Counted from the stretch's first letter, positions 34,470 to 46,130 are shown. The stretch: DNA of 64,000 bases from Cristatella mucedo (GCA_009760855.2 WPIO01000002.1:3929001-3993000), one strand, 5' to 3'. Translations and numbers: made by a program. Notes: a model not told the origin generated them from the sequence alone.

Positions 34470-35780
34470 ATCGACTGATTTTATTCAGGACTCCCAGTGT
34501 GTGCCTTTAATTTTCCGTATCCCAGGCACAAGTCAGTGTCTCCTCTGGTCTCCAGTCGATGGCATAGCTGCCACATCAGACCACTTCTGCCTGTTTTTCA
34601 ACGGCTCGCTGTCAAGCCTAGAATGGATTTATAGATCCTTTCTTGATCTAAAAGTCGCTTAACTCGCATGCGAAGCCAGCCCATCTAGCCACTTTCTCAG
34701 CCAGTGTGCTCTCGCGCTACCCTCTGATTGGCTTTAAGTCGTCGCACAGCTCTAAACAGCTTAAATCACACTTTTCGTTGATCAGCAGTTGGTTCGTGCT
34801 GACATACCAAACTCACAGTGGTTTAAATCTTTACGTGCATCGCCTTTGCATCCTTCTAGTCACATCTAAAGGTGCATATTTTCAGCTCAGCTTACCCACG
34901 GTCCGGTGAACTTGTCATGCTGGTCTACAGGCATGTACAATCAGGTTTTATTCGTTAGTGCAAGGTTCTGCAGCTAATATCATCCATCGTGATCGCCACA
35001 GTTACCACATCACGCCACTTCCCCATGACCTGCACTGGCTTCTAATCAAGCAGAGTCTCGACATAACGGCACCGTCGCATTATTTTAAGTCCCTTCATTC
35101 TCCGCCTCTAGCCTACCTATTAAAAATAGTTCTCCAACAGGCCAATAATTATTCAAAACTCTGATCTGAATCGAATAGCTTAGCCATTTCATATGAAACT
35201 CAAAACCTTTGGAGAATGTGCCTTTAGACTATGTCTGCAAAGCCTGAAACTCACTACCGACGCACCCAACAGCCTCTCATGACAAGGAGACATGTAAAAA
35301 TGCTTAAAGCAAACATTTTTATTACAGTATTTTGTAGGTTTTTGTGATTCATCTTTCACTTCCATTTGCATGTATGTGCTTGCACTGTGCCTGCTGTTTG
35401 CCGATGTTACCACCAATCACTTGGTAATGCTTTGTATACAGCATCTGGAATGGGCCTAGAAAGAGATTCGGTTTTCTGAGGGGACTTACAAATGTATACT
35501 AATAATAATAACTAGTATTATTATCTTCTTTGTTCCCATGCGTTTGGCTTGCTGGCCTGTACATGCTTCAGTACGTGCTCCACACAGTGTGCACCAATAA
35601 TTTGCATTTCTTAGAGGCTCCTTGTGTGCCTTTAGAAGCAAATCCAAGGAAGATTGACGTGCACTTTTACTTTTTTTTTCTTGTGTCAGACGATGGCCTA
35701 CTATTCACTATTTCTTGCTTCTTTCCTGCTTCTATAGTGGGAATTTTGAGACGAATCAATAAAGCATTTATTCAATGAGT
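34470..35780. repeat. Repeat R1 (pair of 37900-39835)
   Basis: Blocks shared with R2: TCACTGTCAAGCC-type sequence at 34607/37994, ACCCTCTGATTGG at 34718/39301, ATCTTGCTGGTCTCCAG/GTCATGCTGGTCTACAG near 34914/39493, TTAGAGGCTCCTTGTGTGCC at 35610/39690, and TTTTGAGACGAATCAATA at 35743. No gene seen. Confidence 0.75.
34955..35515 (+). mobile_element. LINE 3' fragment within R1
   Basis: LVQGSAANIIHRDRHSYHIT, then HDLHWLLIKQS, then the 3' end (AGAAAGAGATTCGGTTTTCT) and an AATAATAATAA tail. R2 holds only a short tail at the same point (39525-39595). Confidence 0.85.
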
Positions 35781-36049
35781 ACGCCATGCAATTGAATGTG
35801 TACCATTAAAATTGCCATCACAATATTTGTACACATATGCAGGTTTTCGGTTCCATGTACAAAGTTTCCTGCTACCGTGATAACGTTTTAATGCAACTGG
35901 GTATTAAAATCATACACGATTGCAATAAAGACAATATGATGTTGTGTTGTTAATTTCATTTGCAAACTTGCAGCCTAGTATTTGTTAACTTATATCTCAG
36001 TTATTTACTAAGACAGGACTGTACAATAAAGCACCAGATCAACTTTAAT

Positions 36050-36170
36050 ATTTTGTCACTCACTTTCACTGATAGGTCTCTTCCTTATTTGACTTCAGCC
36101 TACTTATTGGATTTACTCCCCCACCAGGCTTAGCATCGTTCCAACCCCTTTTCGGAATGTAACTTTTGGC
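36050..36170 (+). mobile_element. LINE scrap
   Basis: CACTCACTTTCACTGATAGG, then CTCCCCCACCAGGCTTAGCA: the LSLTFRSLHS/LLPHQA region of the first LINE family, about 120 bp. Confidence 0.7.
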
Positions 36171-36363
36171 TTCGATATGGCTCATTAGTCGACATTGCAA
36201 TTGCGAGGTTTCTGATTCGCTCATCTCGGACCATAGTCAGCACTCCAATCATTCACGTACTACTCTAGTTTTCATTGTATGCATTCTCTTCAATCATTGA
36301 AATTAAACATAAATTATGTAAGCCAAGATTTCTGTTATAATATATAAAGCACGTCACAGCAAA

Positions 36364-36925
36364 ATGATGATTTGTGAAGATGGTAACTTTTCTACGTTAA
36401 GTGATCTAGAATTTATCAAGTGGTTAAAAGATGAAAACCGTTTTGATATATTTATTAAGCATTGCAATATTTCTGACAATTCAATGATACTTGATAGAGG
36501 AGATTCTGATAGTATTTCAAATTACATTGCTAGTTGAGAAATTTATGGTGTGTTTTATATTAATTTACAAGAAATTAAAGCAAATAGTACGAGACTTGAG
36601 CGAAATAAATTATGTCGCATTGGAGATGAACCTATGCATATGTATAATAATTGGGTTGAATATAAGAATCTAAAAAAATAGTTGAGATTGTTCAATAAAT
36701 TGAAAGTACGAAATACTTACATTTATTAAGTGTCTTGTCACAGGAACAAATAGAAGAAAGTATAGAAGCGTTAGAAGTTGAGGCTAATGGGTTAAGATCA
36801 AATAAAGATAATTGTGGGCACATGTGACCGGTTTTATTTGTGATGTTACCAGGGAGAGTCGGCATAGAGAAATTCTAGAGTTGGAACTTAAGATAGAAGA
36901 AATAAGGAATCTGCATAATAAATAA
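36364..36925 (+). pseudogene. Unknown decayed gene in AT-rich block
   Basis: A frame begins MMICEDGNFSTLSDLEFIKW at 36364, meets one stop at about 36535, and continues in the same frame (EIYGVFYINLQEIKANSTR) to 36681. Further on, EQIEESIEALEVEANGLRS and, after a frameshift, REILELELKIEEIRNLHNK suggest a coiled-coil C-terminus. Its base composition is far more AT-rich than the LINE or histone sequences. The family is not recognised. Confidence 0.45.
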
Positions 36926-36996
36926 AACTGATATTGTGCTTATCAAAGGTAGAATTCAGTAACTATATAAATAATTTTTTCACCTTCATATAGGGG

Positions 36997-37341
36997 TCAA
37001 ATTAGTAATATACGTACGACTTTAATTGTACCGTTTTTTAATGAAACTGCTTTCAATCGAGAACAATGTATTACACAAGTAAAAGTATTCAGATTTTCCA
37101 AAATATATAATCGATTCTTTAAAAAAAACTGCCAAATGTTAGATGGCTTACATAAACGCAAGTGATGAAAAAAGTCTAGCTTTTCATGTTTAAAAATAAC
37201 TTGTGAACAAGTTAAAGTAATTTTCATAGAGGTTGTCTGATTTAGGGGAAAATATACTTCTAAGAGATATGGTGAACTATTTTGATATATTTCCAATGTA
37301 ATATCATGCGTGCTTAATTTAGAGTTAGGTATGCCATACAA
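36997..37341 (-). pseudogene. Unknown open frame, 114 codons, AT-rich block
   Basis: MYGIPNSKLSTHDITLEIYQ, then SPYLLEVYFPLNQ, and onward to KNGTIKVVRILLI. It is the longest uninterrupted frame of this block and opposite in strand to 36364-36925. It may be a remnant of a gene rather than intact. No family recognised. Confidence 0.4.
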
Positions 37342-37382
37342 GTTGTAAATGTATTTAGAGCTCTAAATGTTACTATATATAG

Positions 37383-37511
37383 TTCATTTATACCTACTGT
37401 TCTAGATTATTTGCAGCAACGTTAGCAACGTTATTATATATTGCAGATGTTCTTGCTGCGATTGATAAGAGGAAAAGAACAGTTCTAGATATAAACTATC
37501 AAGTAATTTAA
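37383..37511 (+). pseudogene. Short frame with faint histone-fold resemblance
   Basis: A 42-codon frame with ATLATLLYIADVLAAI followed by DKRKRTVLDINYQVI. The helix, basic turn and helix layout resembles the second half of a histone fold (compare KRKTVTAMDVVYAL in H4), but a gap is needed and no other part is present. Treat as tentative. Confidence 0.2.
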
Positions 37512-38024
37512 ACAATAACAGGGGTCTCAGAGGATGATCCATAATCGGGGATGAATCTAATAATAGATTAAAAGATTCTCATGAATTGGCATAAAAAGCT
37601 ACGACTGATATATCACTGGCAGTGCAGTGCCAGTGATGCCCTATCATGATGGGCCGACTTATTTTTGCTGCCAGGGTTATACATGCCTTTAACCTTTAAC
37701 TAACGTTTGCAAGCGAGCATGCATTGAAAAAAAGCATTTTGCACTCCTTCAGCCGCAAATATAACCGCCACAGTCACAACATTCCGTCATAGATCTTAGT
37801 ATTGCACCAGTAGTGCAGCAACGATAATCTGTAGCACAGAATGGTTTAGCAGCACCACCATGCTGCTTTCATGAGCTGCAAAATGTGCAATTCCAGCAGT
37901 GTTAGATTCAGCAGGTTTAACTTTAGTGCTAGCTCTCAAATTAGTGCACGGCATAGCTACCAAATCACATACATTCTGTCTGTGCTTCACTGGATCACTG
38001 TCAAGCCTCAAATAGATTTATTGA

Positions 38025-39195
38025 TGTATCTCCGTCAGTAACTCCACAAAGTCATAAAGACCATGTGGGTGTTACGCAGGAGAGTTTTGTATAGCTCACT
38101 CACAGCCTAAGCGGCTTTCGGTACGCATTCGGTAGCTAACAGACTTCGTCTCACGAAACAAAGAGAAAGTGGGAAGCATAGCAGAGTCAGGAGAGCAGTT
38201 GAGGTAGTGAGTAGCATAGAAGCAGCAGCTCAGGACCGCTGAAAAAGATGTGACATAGTCGGCAGTTGGAGAGTAGTTGTCGTTGAGTAAGAATTGTGGA
38301 AGCGAGTTCCACAGTCTAGGACCTGCAGAGCTAAAGCTTCTGTCGCCAACTGCCTTTAAGCGGAGGGATGGGACGGCCAATTTATTGTCCACACAGCACC
38401 TGAGGGCGTGAACAGGCTGAAACTGATGCTGCAGTTCAGATAGGTACGAAGGAGCCAAGCCGTGGCCGGCCTTATGGGTCAGCTTAAGAAATTTGCTCTG
38501 TATTTTTTGCTCAACCGGCAACCATCCTAGCTCTTTCAGCAAAGGTGACACGTGCTTAAACCGCTGGGACTTGAAGACCAGCCTTGCAGCCATATTCATA
38601 GTCCGCTGTAGTGGCATAAGAGCTTTCATTGGCAGCCCAGCCAAAAGGGAATTACAATAATCAAGCCGAGACAGAACTAAAGAGCTAGTTAATTTTTTAC
38701 AAGCCACTGTGGGAGACAGCTTCTAATCTTGGATAGGGATCAAATATGATGGCTAGCTGTAGAGGCAGTCTTCTGAATGAAGTTTAAATGACAAATACAA
38801 CTGAGTGTCGTCAGCATAGATGTGATATCCTATTCCATGGGCCTCAATCACTTTTCCCAGAGGTTGTGTATAAATGGAGAACAGCATGGGACCGAGTACA
38901 GACCCTTGAGGGACTCCACAGGTGACCCTTCTCATGTCTGAGACCTGACCCCCACACGACACGGATTGAACACGATCAGACAAGTATGATTTAAACCACG
39001 CCAGTGCTTCGTCTGCCAGACCGATCGTTGTTCTCAATCGCTCAAGCAGAACTTCGCGATCAATGTTGTCGAAGGCAGCAGACAGATCTAGCAGAGCTAG
39101 GGCAGTGGCATTCCCGTCGTCGTTGCCACGTAGAATTTCACTGTTAACGCGGAGGAGAGCAGTTTCAGTAGAGTGCTGCCTCTTGAACCCTTATG
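38025..39195 (-). mobile_element. Second-family LINE, 5'-truncated, best copy
   Basis: On the minus strand the frame is open from about 39193 with FKRQHSTETALLRV, LALLDLSAAFDNID (intact RT motif A), LAWFKSYLSDRVQSV, CGVPQGSVLGPMLFSIYTQP and YHIYADDTQLYLSF (intact catalytic YADD). A deletion then leads to the 38096-38707 frame (SRLDYCNSLLAGLPMKALMP, GPRLWNSLPQFL). It ends at GAGATACATC without an (ATT)n tail. It is a CR1/L2-superfamily member distinct from the abundant family here. Confidence 0.9.
38753..39193 (-). pseudogene. LINE RT palm with intact catalytic motifs
   Basis: About 147 codons hold both motif A (LLDLSAAFDN) and motif C (YADDTQLY) without a stop; the first Met in this stretch is at 39037. 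It is truncated on both sides, so it is a fragment and not an active enzyme gene. It is the only copy in the window where both Asp motifs are preserved in one frame. Confidence 0.85.
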
Positions 39196-39833
39196 GAAAT
39201 GTGTCTGACATTCCATTATTTCCTCGCTTTTAAGTCGCTTCACTTACTTGCACTCGCCAGTCAGCTTAGCCACTTTTCCTGACCTCTTTGCACTTGCACC
39301 ACCCTCTGATTGGTCAGGTCATTGCACAGCTCTAAAACCTAAATCGCACTTTTGTTGATTAGGCATTAAGTTGGTATAAGCTAACATCCGAAACTGCTGG
39401 TGTATATTGTCACGGGCATAGCCTTTGAAAAATCATAGTCTCAGCTAAGTATGTCTATGCTCAGCTCATATTTCCCAATACTCCAGTGAAATTATCTTGC
39501 TGGTCTCCAGGTCTACTTAGTAATGCTAGAGCATTTGAAAGTGCCTCGAAAGAGATTCCGTTGTCTAAGGACGCTATAGAAATATAATGTTATCATTAGT
39601 ATTAACTTGTTTGTGACAGTGTGATTGACGTGCTTTCCTTTACATGCTTTAGTGGGTGTTCTTCACTGTGTGCATTATCAATCTGCATCTATTAGAGGCT
39701 CATTGTGTGCTTTCGGAAGCTGATCTAAGCTAGATGGAAGTGCACTTCTACTCGCTCGTTTCAGCATGATATGCTAGATGGTCACTTTTTCTTGCTTCAT
39801 TTTTGGTTTCAATTGCTGAAATTTTAAGACGTA

Positions 39834-40222
39834 TTGATACAGATTGTGTTCTATGAGGACGTTATGACTATTGAAGGTTATCTACTAAGTAGATGTCTAT
39901 TCTGTAAGAAAGTTATCCGTAAACCTCAATTAGCCTTTGAAGTCAGATGTGTTATTGGTAATCTTGAAGTTATAGAAACTGAGTTGGCTAGCAGCATACT
40001 TCGTAATAGTCAAGTAAGAATTTGTTCTGACTGTCATTATTCTAGAATAAGGTTTCTTAAATCTGAACCGAGTAAACAATATGCTTTAGAGAAGAAACAC
40101 TAAGAAAGGAGAGGTTCAGAAATCTTTCGCTACCACAGATTTCTAGATCATAAAGCTATTCTTAGGATTGGGAAAATACTTCCACTTATAGAAGTTAGGA
40201 AAGCAGCTACTACGATAAAATA
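39834..40222 (+). pseudogene. Unknown zinc-ribbon-like gene, one stop
   Basis: The frame 39834-40103 has two CxxC pairs (RCLFCKKVIRK and RICSDCHYSR) about 50 residues apart, suggesting a zinc-binding ribbon or treble clef. It stops at KKH and then continues in the same frame for 39 more codons (RRGSEIFRYHRFLDHKAIL) to 40222. It begins exactly where repeat R2 ends. No family recognised. Confidence 0.45.
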
Positions 40223-40276
40223 AATTGTAACAGTTGTATTTAATAATCATTATTCAAGTCATTATATAACTAATCA

Positions 40277-41174
40277 TTAAGTTACTTTGTAATTACCATG
40301 ATCATCTATGAAGTAATAGTTTGTTGGTAAACTTGTACAGAATGCATCATACTTAAAGTCTGTTGCACTACTAACAGTATTGATAGCTCGAACGTCTCCA
40401 GGTGGTAAAGATGTGTCACTCGTCTGCTGAAGCGGAGCTCAAGTAAATAAACCTATTACTTATGTTCCTAATAAAAATATTCGTGGGAGTTTTTTCTGCT
40501 TCGCCTATTAGGAACAGATATTTTTATATTGAGTTTGTTGATTTAGCGTTAAGAGATAGTTTTATCGGTTCATTTACCTTTTTAAACACAGTATATAGGT
40601 AGCCTTTTGTGGCAACACCCGAGTAATTAACTAGATTGGCGATATTTATTACTGGATAACCATTCATATTAGGGTTAGAACTAGCAGGAGATCCACTTAG
40701 AACTACATTTTGAATAAATCCTCCGTGTAAAATAGAAATCATCTGGCAATATAGTTGGAGTACTTTGATCAACGTTCCAGTATGATGTGATTATGAAAAA
40801 TCTTCCGACATTTAAATCACAAATCTGTTGATCTCCTGATCTGTTTACATATAAGTTAAGTTTACTTGCATTTAGTGCATCTCCTGGATCAACACAATTT
40901 CCATGAATGGTTACTGTAAGACCTTTGAAATCAATCGTTGTCCATCCAACTGCCATACAATTTGCATCTGCAAATAATTGCGTTACATAATTTGAATAGT
41001 TAATTAGATCTGCTAAACCTGTAATTTTATTTGCATATGCATCAAGGTTGGATAATAGGTAACCGTTAGACTTTGTAAAAAAAGTGCTAGGTATCGATCT
41101 TTTGACTCATCTAGATGCTTTGATATTAAAATCCTTGATCTTTCTAACAATTCATTTACAACTGCCTTAAACAT
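40277..41174 (-). pseudogene. Unknown ~300-residue protein gene, frameshifted
   Basis: The start ATG at 41174 opens MFKAVVNELLERSRILISKH. After a frame change come SNLDAYANKITGLADLINYS and the 91-codon frame ending near 40681 (MAVGWTTIDFKGLTVTIHG, VNRSGDQQICDLNVGRFFI). After another frame change come the 82-codon frame 40524-40772 (NGYPVINIANLVNYSGVATK) and the end LPPGDVRAINTVSSATDF. The stop is at 40277. Alternating beta-strand-like segments dominate. It is possibly a structural protein of a virus-like or Polinton-like element, but there is no recognisable family and it is left unnamed. Confidence 0.5.
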
Positions 41175-41589
41175 CTATCTGGGGTCGGGCTATATAACTA
41201 AATCATGTAATGATCTTACTCGGTAATTCTTTGTCATGTCCTTTTTGTCATATTGTTAAATCTTCCAAATTTACAAACGATATCAAATTCGAAATCAAAG
41301 TACTATTCTTTTCCTTATAGCGCTAAGTATAATGATTTAATTTTTCGTAGGCCTATTTTGAGAATATATAGGCACTTTACTATCTCCAGCAGCGATATAT
41401 TTTTCTGGAACTACGACGCAATTTAGTTCAAATGCAGATATTTCAAAGTCAGAAAAATAACATTCGCTTAATCATAGTTCATGTAGACCTAATAAACAAA
41501 GCTCGTGATAATGTGGTAGAATTAATCCATCTCTCATACTTCTGCTCCATAGACACTGTATCTCGACTAGTGTGGTTGTATCAATTATT

Positions 41590-42300
41590 CCATCAGGACA
41601 TCGCCAATAACAGCCGTTTATAAGTTGCCTTTTCTGAATGCTGTCCCAGCAGTGGTACTTGGTACCTCATCAATTGCACAACTTGGTCGATACTGGGCCG
41701 ATCTGTGTGAAATATGGAATATAGGTAGGGCTTACCTATCTCCACGTCCCCTCCCTGTGTATCTACGCATGATGGGTGTTTATGCATATAGTGTGTTTCC
41801 CAAAGTTTCCCGGGCTGTAGTCGTGATGACAGTCAACAGGTTGTGATGTCGAATTTTTTATATTTCGCGTGTGGTGGGGTTAGCGTGAAGTCTTGCATCT
41901 TTTGTGTGGTTTTCCATATTTCTACAATGACTGGTAGTAAATCTGGGCGATTTGATGGTAAAGCCATGTATGGCAGACCTGCAGTACTATACGTGACCTT
42001 GGGCTTTTACAGGTCATCAGAAGGTCAACACGGCAGCTATATATCATCAAACGATAGCTTATCTTACCCGTGCTCTTTGTGCCAGTTTTTATGCCACTCA
42101 TTTTATTGGTCCTTGTACGATAATCATGAATGTGCTTTGGAAGGACAATTCTTACTATTGGCAACCATTTTGGGGGATAACTCCTATTACAGGCCGCCCT
42201 ACCCCTAAGCAACCATTAGAAGCTGGCTACCTTTGTTTGGAGTTTAATTTCTTCATTATTTGCAACTTCTGGCTCAAAATGTTTCCCAATACCAGTGAGG
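41590..42300 (-). pseudogene. Unknown decayed coding patch
   Basis: On the minus strand a frame reads LPYMALPSNRPDLLPVIVEI and on to HAKYKKFDIT with one stop before QPGKLWETHYMHKHPSCVD and HTDRPSIDQVVQLMRYQVPL. Upstream the 41922-42212 frame has IVRIVLPKHIHDYRTRTN. It is less AT-rich than its neighbours and may be a separate insertion. Plus-strand frames overlap it, so the strand is uncertain. Confidence 0.3.
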
Positions 42301-42339
42301 TTTGCTTAACATAATTTCTGTTTGAAAGGAACTTTTTAG

Positions 42340-43900
42340 TTATCGTTCAAAGCACTCTTTCATTAAAAAGGTTCCCCTGGATCTCCAAATTGTGCATCGT
42401 TTCGTAACACAGCATATATCTTTGATCCACCATTAATTAGAGTCATTGATTTTCTCCACTCATCATAACCTTGAATTAATTCAGTTATTTTACAGTGTTC
42501 AGTTTTTGGGAAGTATGTTTAATTATTCAGCATTAATATTGTCATCATGAGGGGATAGTATTCTGATTAGCACCTGCAGCTGCTTATGGAATCTATTCAA
42601 TAAATTCAATACTAACATCAATTCTGGTGGTGTTTCTAACGGGTAAGCTATTCTATTGGAGGTTTATTAAATAGATTGGTTACATAGTTGGACATTTTGG
42701 TTATGTAACACTTACTGGTTTAATTTACTTATTAGGTCCTAAAAACTGCTTTCTAAACTATAGCAAATCTAGGTATTCAGTAGAATACTTTCAATATTTA
42801 GGATAGCTACTTCCAACAACACTAGATAAGTATTAGATCAGTTTGCAAATACAGTACAGTCCTATTATTACCATGGTTGTGTGTATGTGGGTTTCCATTA
42901 TGAGTACCACATTTCATAAAAAGTTGCGTAGCAACAATAAGCCATTTAAATGTATCAATAGTGTTTTTTACTGAAGGAGTTCGAGTACATTGTAATCTAG
43001 GACTAGTATTGTTTAGTGTCATGTTTTCATATATTCTAACTCTTTAGTCAAGTTTTAGTTTCTTTTCAAGCTCGCTAGAAATTTTTGATAGCCTTTTTTA
43101 AACACTTAGTGCAGGAGTAATACATTTAACCGCAAGTCCCATTTTAACATATCGATCTTGAAACCTGTCAAAACACCTTGTCCATTGGCTGGAGCAGCAT
43201 TTTTAGTGGCAATCGTATTGACAGCATCAACAACAACACCACATTCGTCAGGCATTATAGTATCCTAATTGAATCATCCAGCGTTTCGGAGATCAATTGA
43301 AATTGAAACGTAATGTACAATGCTTTCGTTATCAACTCAAATCCCTGATAATCTTGGAAGCGGAAGTGAGATACTAAAAGTTCCAGCATTTTCAATTAAG
43401 CTATTCATGAGTACGCTTCTGCACAGAAAGCCAATGTTTGATGTAGTTGCTTCAGATGATGCAGCATTAGTGTACTTTATAATGTTAGTATACCCATCAT
43501 CTCAAGAACTTGCTTATCTTTTTTTATCCATTACCGCGACCTTCAGTACGGTTAGAATCGCTTGGAAAAGTAGGGAGACCCATAAGTGTTGATACTGATT
43601 CAAATTCTTGCGATGGTGATAGAATTTCAAATTCTTTAGAACGCAGTCTCACTTTCGTAGCATTAAACAACTAAGAAGCAGCATTTCTAACAGACCCAAC
43701 AGCTACTTTTCTAGCAGGTTCAGTGTAAACTCCATTTGCTCAGTCTGTTCTTGAGGTTGACTCTCGAGAAATAAGCCTGAGTCTGCTAGTATACAACATT
43801 GATTTTTCGCAACAGGTACTATACAAGTTATATGTTTGCGTGCAATTCTCTGAAGTTCATTACCAATAGCTTAAAAAAATTCTATTCTGATATAACATAG
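42340..43900 (-). pseudogene. Decayed multi-frame coding block, unknown
   Basis: The minus strand carries a chain of open pieces with coding-like composition. From right to left these are AIGNELQRIARKHITCIVPV; EPARKVAVGSVRNAA; SKEFEILSPSQEFESVSTLM; NIIKYTNAASSEATTSNIG with SISLPLPRLSG; MPDECGVVVDAVNTIATKNA with GQGVLTGFKIDMLKWDLRL; the 66-codon frame 42822-43022; and KITELIQGYDEWRKSMTLIN with SKIYAVLRNDAQFGDPGE. Each is separated by a stop or frameshift, as in an old pseudogene array. No family was recognised. Confidence 0.45.
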
Positions 43901-43944
43901 TAGGGTATGTTGCTTAAACTGGAAGAACGTTCAATTCCTAAACT

Positions 43945-44185
43945 AAACCGATTGCACTTGACATTTCTGCTCTATCTGACAAAAGAACGTATTCACATTT
44001 TTTCTTTGAATGTATAGCCCTGGCTATTTTTTGTTCATTGTTAATCATATCTGTCACATCTAGGTCTTGGAATGGTGGCAACGGAATTTGTTTTATAATT
44101 TTCCATCTCTTTGCAAGCTTTTGGGTGTTTTTTTTTCAATGTTTCTGTGTGTTCTTTTGTGTCACTATCTACTTTATTAGGCTTT
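43945..44185 (-). pseudogene. Unknown open piece beside the LINE insertion
   Basis: About 79 codons open on the minus strand, including KVDSDTKEHTETLKKNTQKL, QIPLPPFQDLDVTDMINNEQ and KKKCEYVLLSDRAEMSSAIG. It is Lys-rich and ends at a stop. The rest of the block resumes at 48175 on the far side of the LINE. Confidence 0.4.
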
Positions 44186-44656
44186 ACTGTTAGTTTTCAG
44201 ATTACTAGCTTAAGCAGTCTTTTAGATTTCTAGGTTAAGACTGGTTTAAAGTTATTCTGATTGTTATTTGACTGTAGCGCATAAGAAATTACGGGCTTAT
44301 GAATATCTAAACGCTTATCGCTTCGGGCTGCTGCGTCTCCCAAGCCGGTGGTCGCCTTAGCTATGCTGGCAGCTAGTGACCTGCATGTTAGTTATGATCG
44401 TCAGCAGCTGTTATCGCTTCGTCATTGTAGATCAAATGCATTCCTAAATATCAATGTTGTTGCTAAGATTCATTGACAATGCATTAACAAAAGAAAAGCA
44501 CCCAGGAACCTCAGTTGTGGCCGGATCCGCCAGGACCAAGGAAGCTCGTTGGGCTGGAACTGAGAGCTGAGTACACACTCGATTGGTATTCCTAGAATTG
44601 TCTCGAACCACTCAGCCAGCTCTCCCAAATGCCTCACTGTAAATCTCTCTAACGTA

Positions 44657-45568
44657 GTGGCCATCAGTCCTGTTGTAACTCCATCCGTCAGACTTAACGC
44701 TTGCATTTGGAATCCTCGCTCAATGTGCAATAAACCTCTGGTAATAAGCGACCATATTTCTGAAAATGGTTACGACCTGCTCGCCCTAACTGAAACTTGG
44801 CTAAAATCGTTAAACTGCCCGACAATTAAACACGCTACTCTATCTCGTCTCTCGTTCTTTCACACCCCTAGATCAATCAAAACTGGAGGCAGAGTCGCTA
44901 TTATCAGGTTCTCGAAATTCAAATTCAAGCCATTTGCAGTTCCCTGGCAGCAGTCTTTTGAATCAATTGTCTTGGTCTCATCCGAAAAGAAGCTACCGAT
45001 TGTGACAGTAGTCTATCACCCACCAGGTATCAAATCCTCCTGTATCTCAGATTTCTCCGATCTCATTGCGATTCTGTGTGCAAGAAATCATCCTCCATCT
45101 TTATGGGTGATTCCAACGTTTACTTTGATAACTTATCTGAAGCTGTCAGCTCCGAATTTGCAACCATTGACTGACTCATTGTCTCTTGTGGCTCATGTGC
45201 ATGGCCCTACCCACATCAAGGATCACACACTCAACCAGATTTTCTCATACAACTGCACTTTGTCATCACCAATTACTACCAAATCCTGCTTATCTGACCA
45301 CATGCAAAGCTCATTTAATCTACTTTGTGTGCCCACATACTCCTCTAAAATAACATGTAAATCGCGAAACCTCAAGACCCTTGATACCGATGCTGTCCGT
45401 GCAAGAACATCTGCTTCACCTCTGCAGCTCAGTCCTCCCTCCGATCTTTCATCATTGATAGATAGCTACAACTCGTCACTAGCTGACAAGCTCGACGAGT
45501 TTGCACCTCTGACAAAGTGCACAGTGTGCCCCCGCCCAGGTGGTCTAAGGGGTTACCACAGACATTAA
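44657..45568 (+). pseudogene. LINE APE-type endonuclease frame
   Basis: 303 codons. N-terminal NPRSMCNKPLVISDHISENG, then YDLLALTETWLKS (Glu of the TETW motif, a metal ligand in APE-type nucleases), VYHPPG, PTHIKDHTLNQIFSYNC and CLSDHMQSSFNL (the SDH catalytic motif). The GDFN motif region (about 45100) is degraded, reading SLWVIPTFTL. The frame ends before the RT because of a shift near 45550. Confidence 0.85.
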
Positions 45569-45748
45569 ACTAGCCAGGTCTACTAAACGAATGCTTGAAA
45601 AAGCATACACAAGATCCGGACTAACTGTCCATCGACAGGCATATGAAGACTACTGTAGGTCTTACCAATCAATCATAGCATAGGCCAACTCTAGCCTCTA
45701 TAAAAAGATTGTTGAATCACGGATGCACAATCCAAAAATACTGATGTT

Positions 45749-46130
45749 AATAATAATTCAATAATAATAATTCACTTGATAAAGCGCCCTCAGAGAACTT
45801 AATCTCTCTCTAGGTGCTTTACATTTGCTGTAAAGTGAAATGCAGTTGAAAGGTAAGTAAAATCATGCTTGAAGAAACAAACGAAATGAATAATATGGTT
45901 AGGGGTGACATGCACAGGGTCAGCATGCAAATGAGGTTAGTGGCAGCATGCACAGTGTCAGCACGCATAAGCACATGAAGGACAAATCACAGGGACCCAC
46001 TGAATGCTGTCCTAAAGAGGTGTGTTTTTAAGTTCCTTTTAAATGTGGTCAGGTCAGGGGATGTTCTGACGCAGGTCGGGAGAGAGTTCCAGGCTTTGGG
46101 AGCATATGAACAAAATGCACGGTCTCCAAA
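45749..46130 (-). mobile_element. Nested antisense LINE 3' fragment with target duplication
   Basis: A 382-bp 5'-truncated copy of the same family. TGATGTT lies at 45742-45748 and again at 46131-46137. The LINE body stops at CTCCAAA, just before the second TGATGTT, and the host LINE text resumes at GACAATAAACCATCTCCTC. Confidence 0.92.

Larger units (their letters stand above)
37900..39835. repeat. Repeat R2 (pair of 34540-35780), carrying a nested LINE
   Basis: Homologous to R1 on both sides of the LINE at 38025-39195. It contains a small first-family LINE tail at 39525-39595 (AAAGAGATTCCGTTGTCTAA). Confidence 0.75.

Noticed and set aside
37840-38040. Minus-strand 71-codon frame beside R2
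   Set aside because: Overlaps the R1/R2 repeat and has no counterpart frame in R1.
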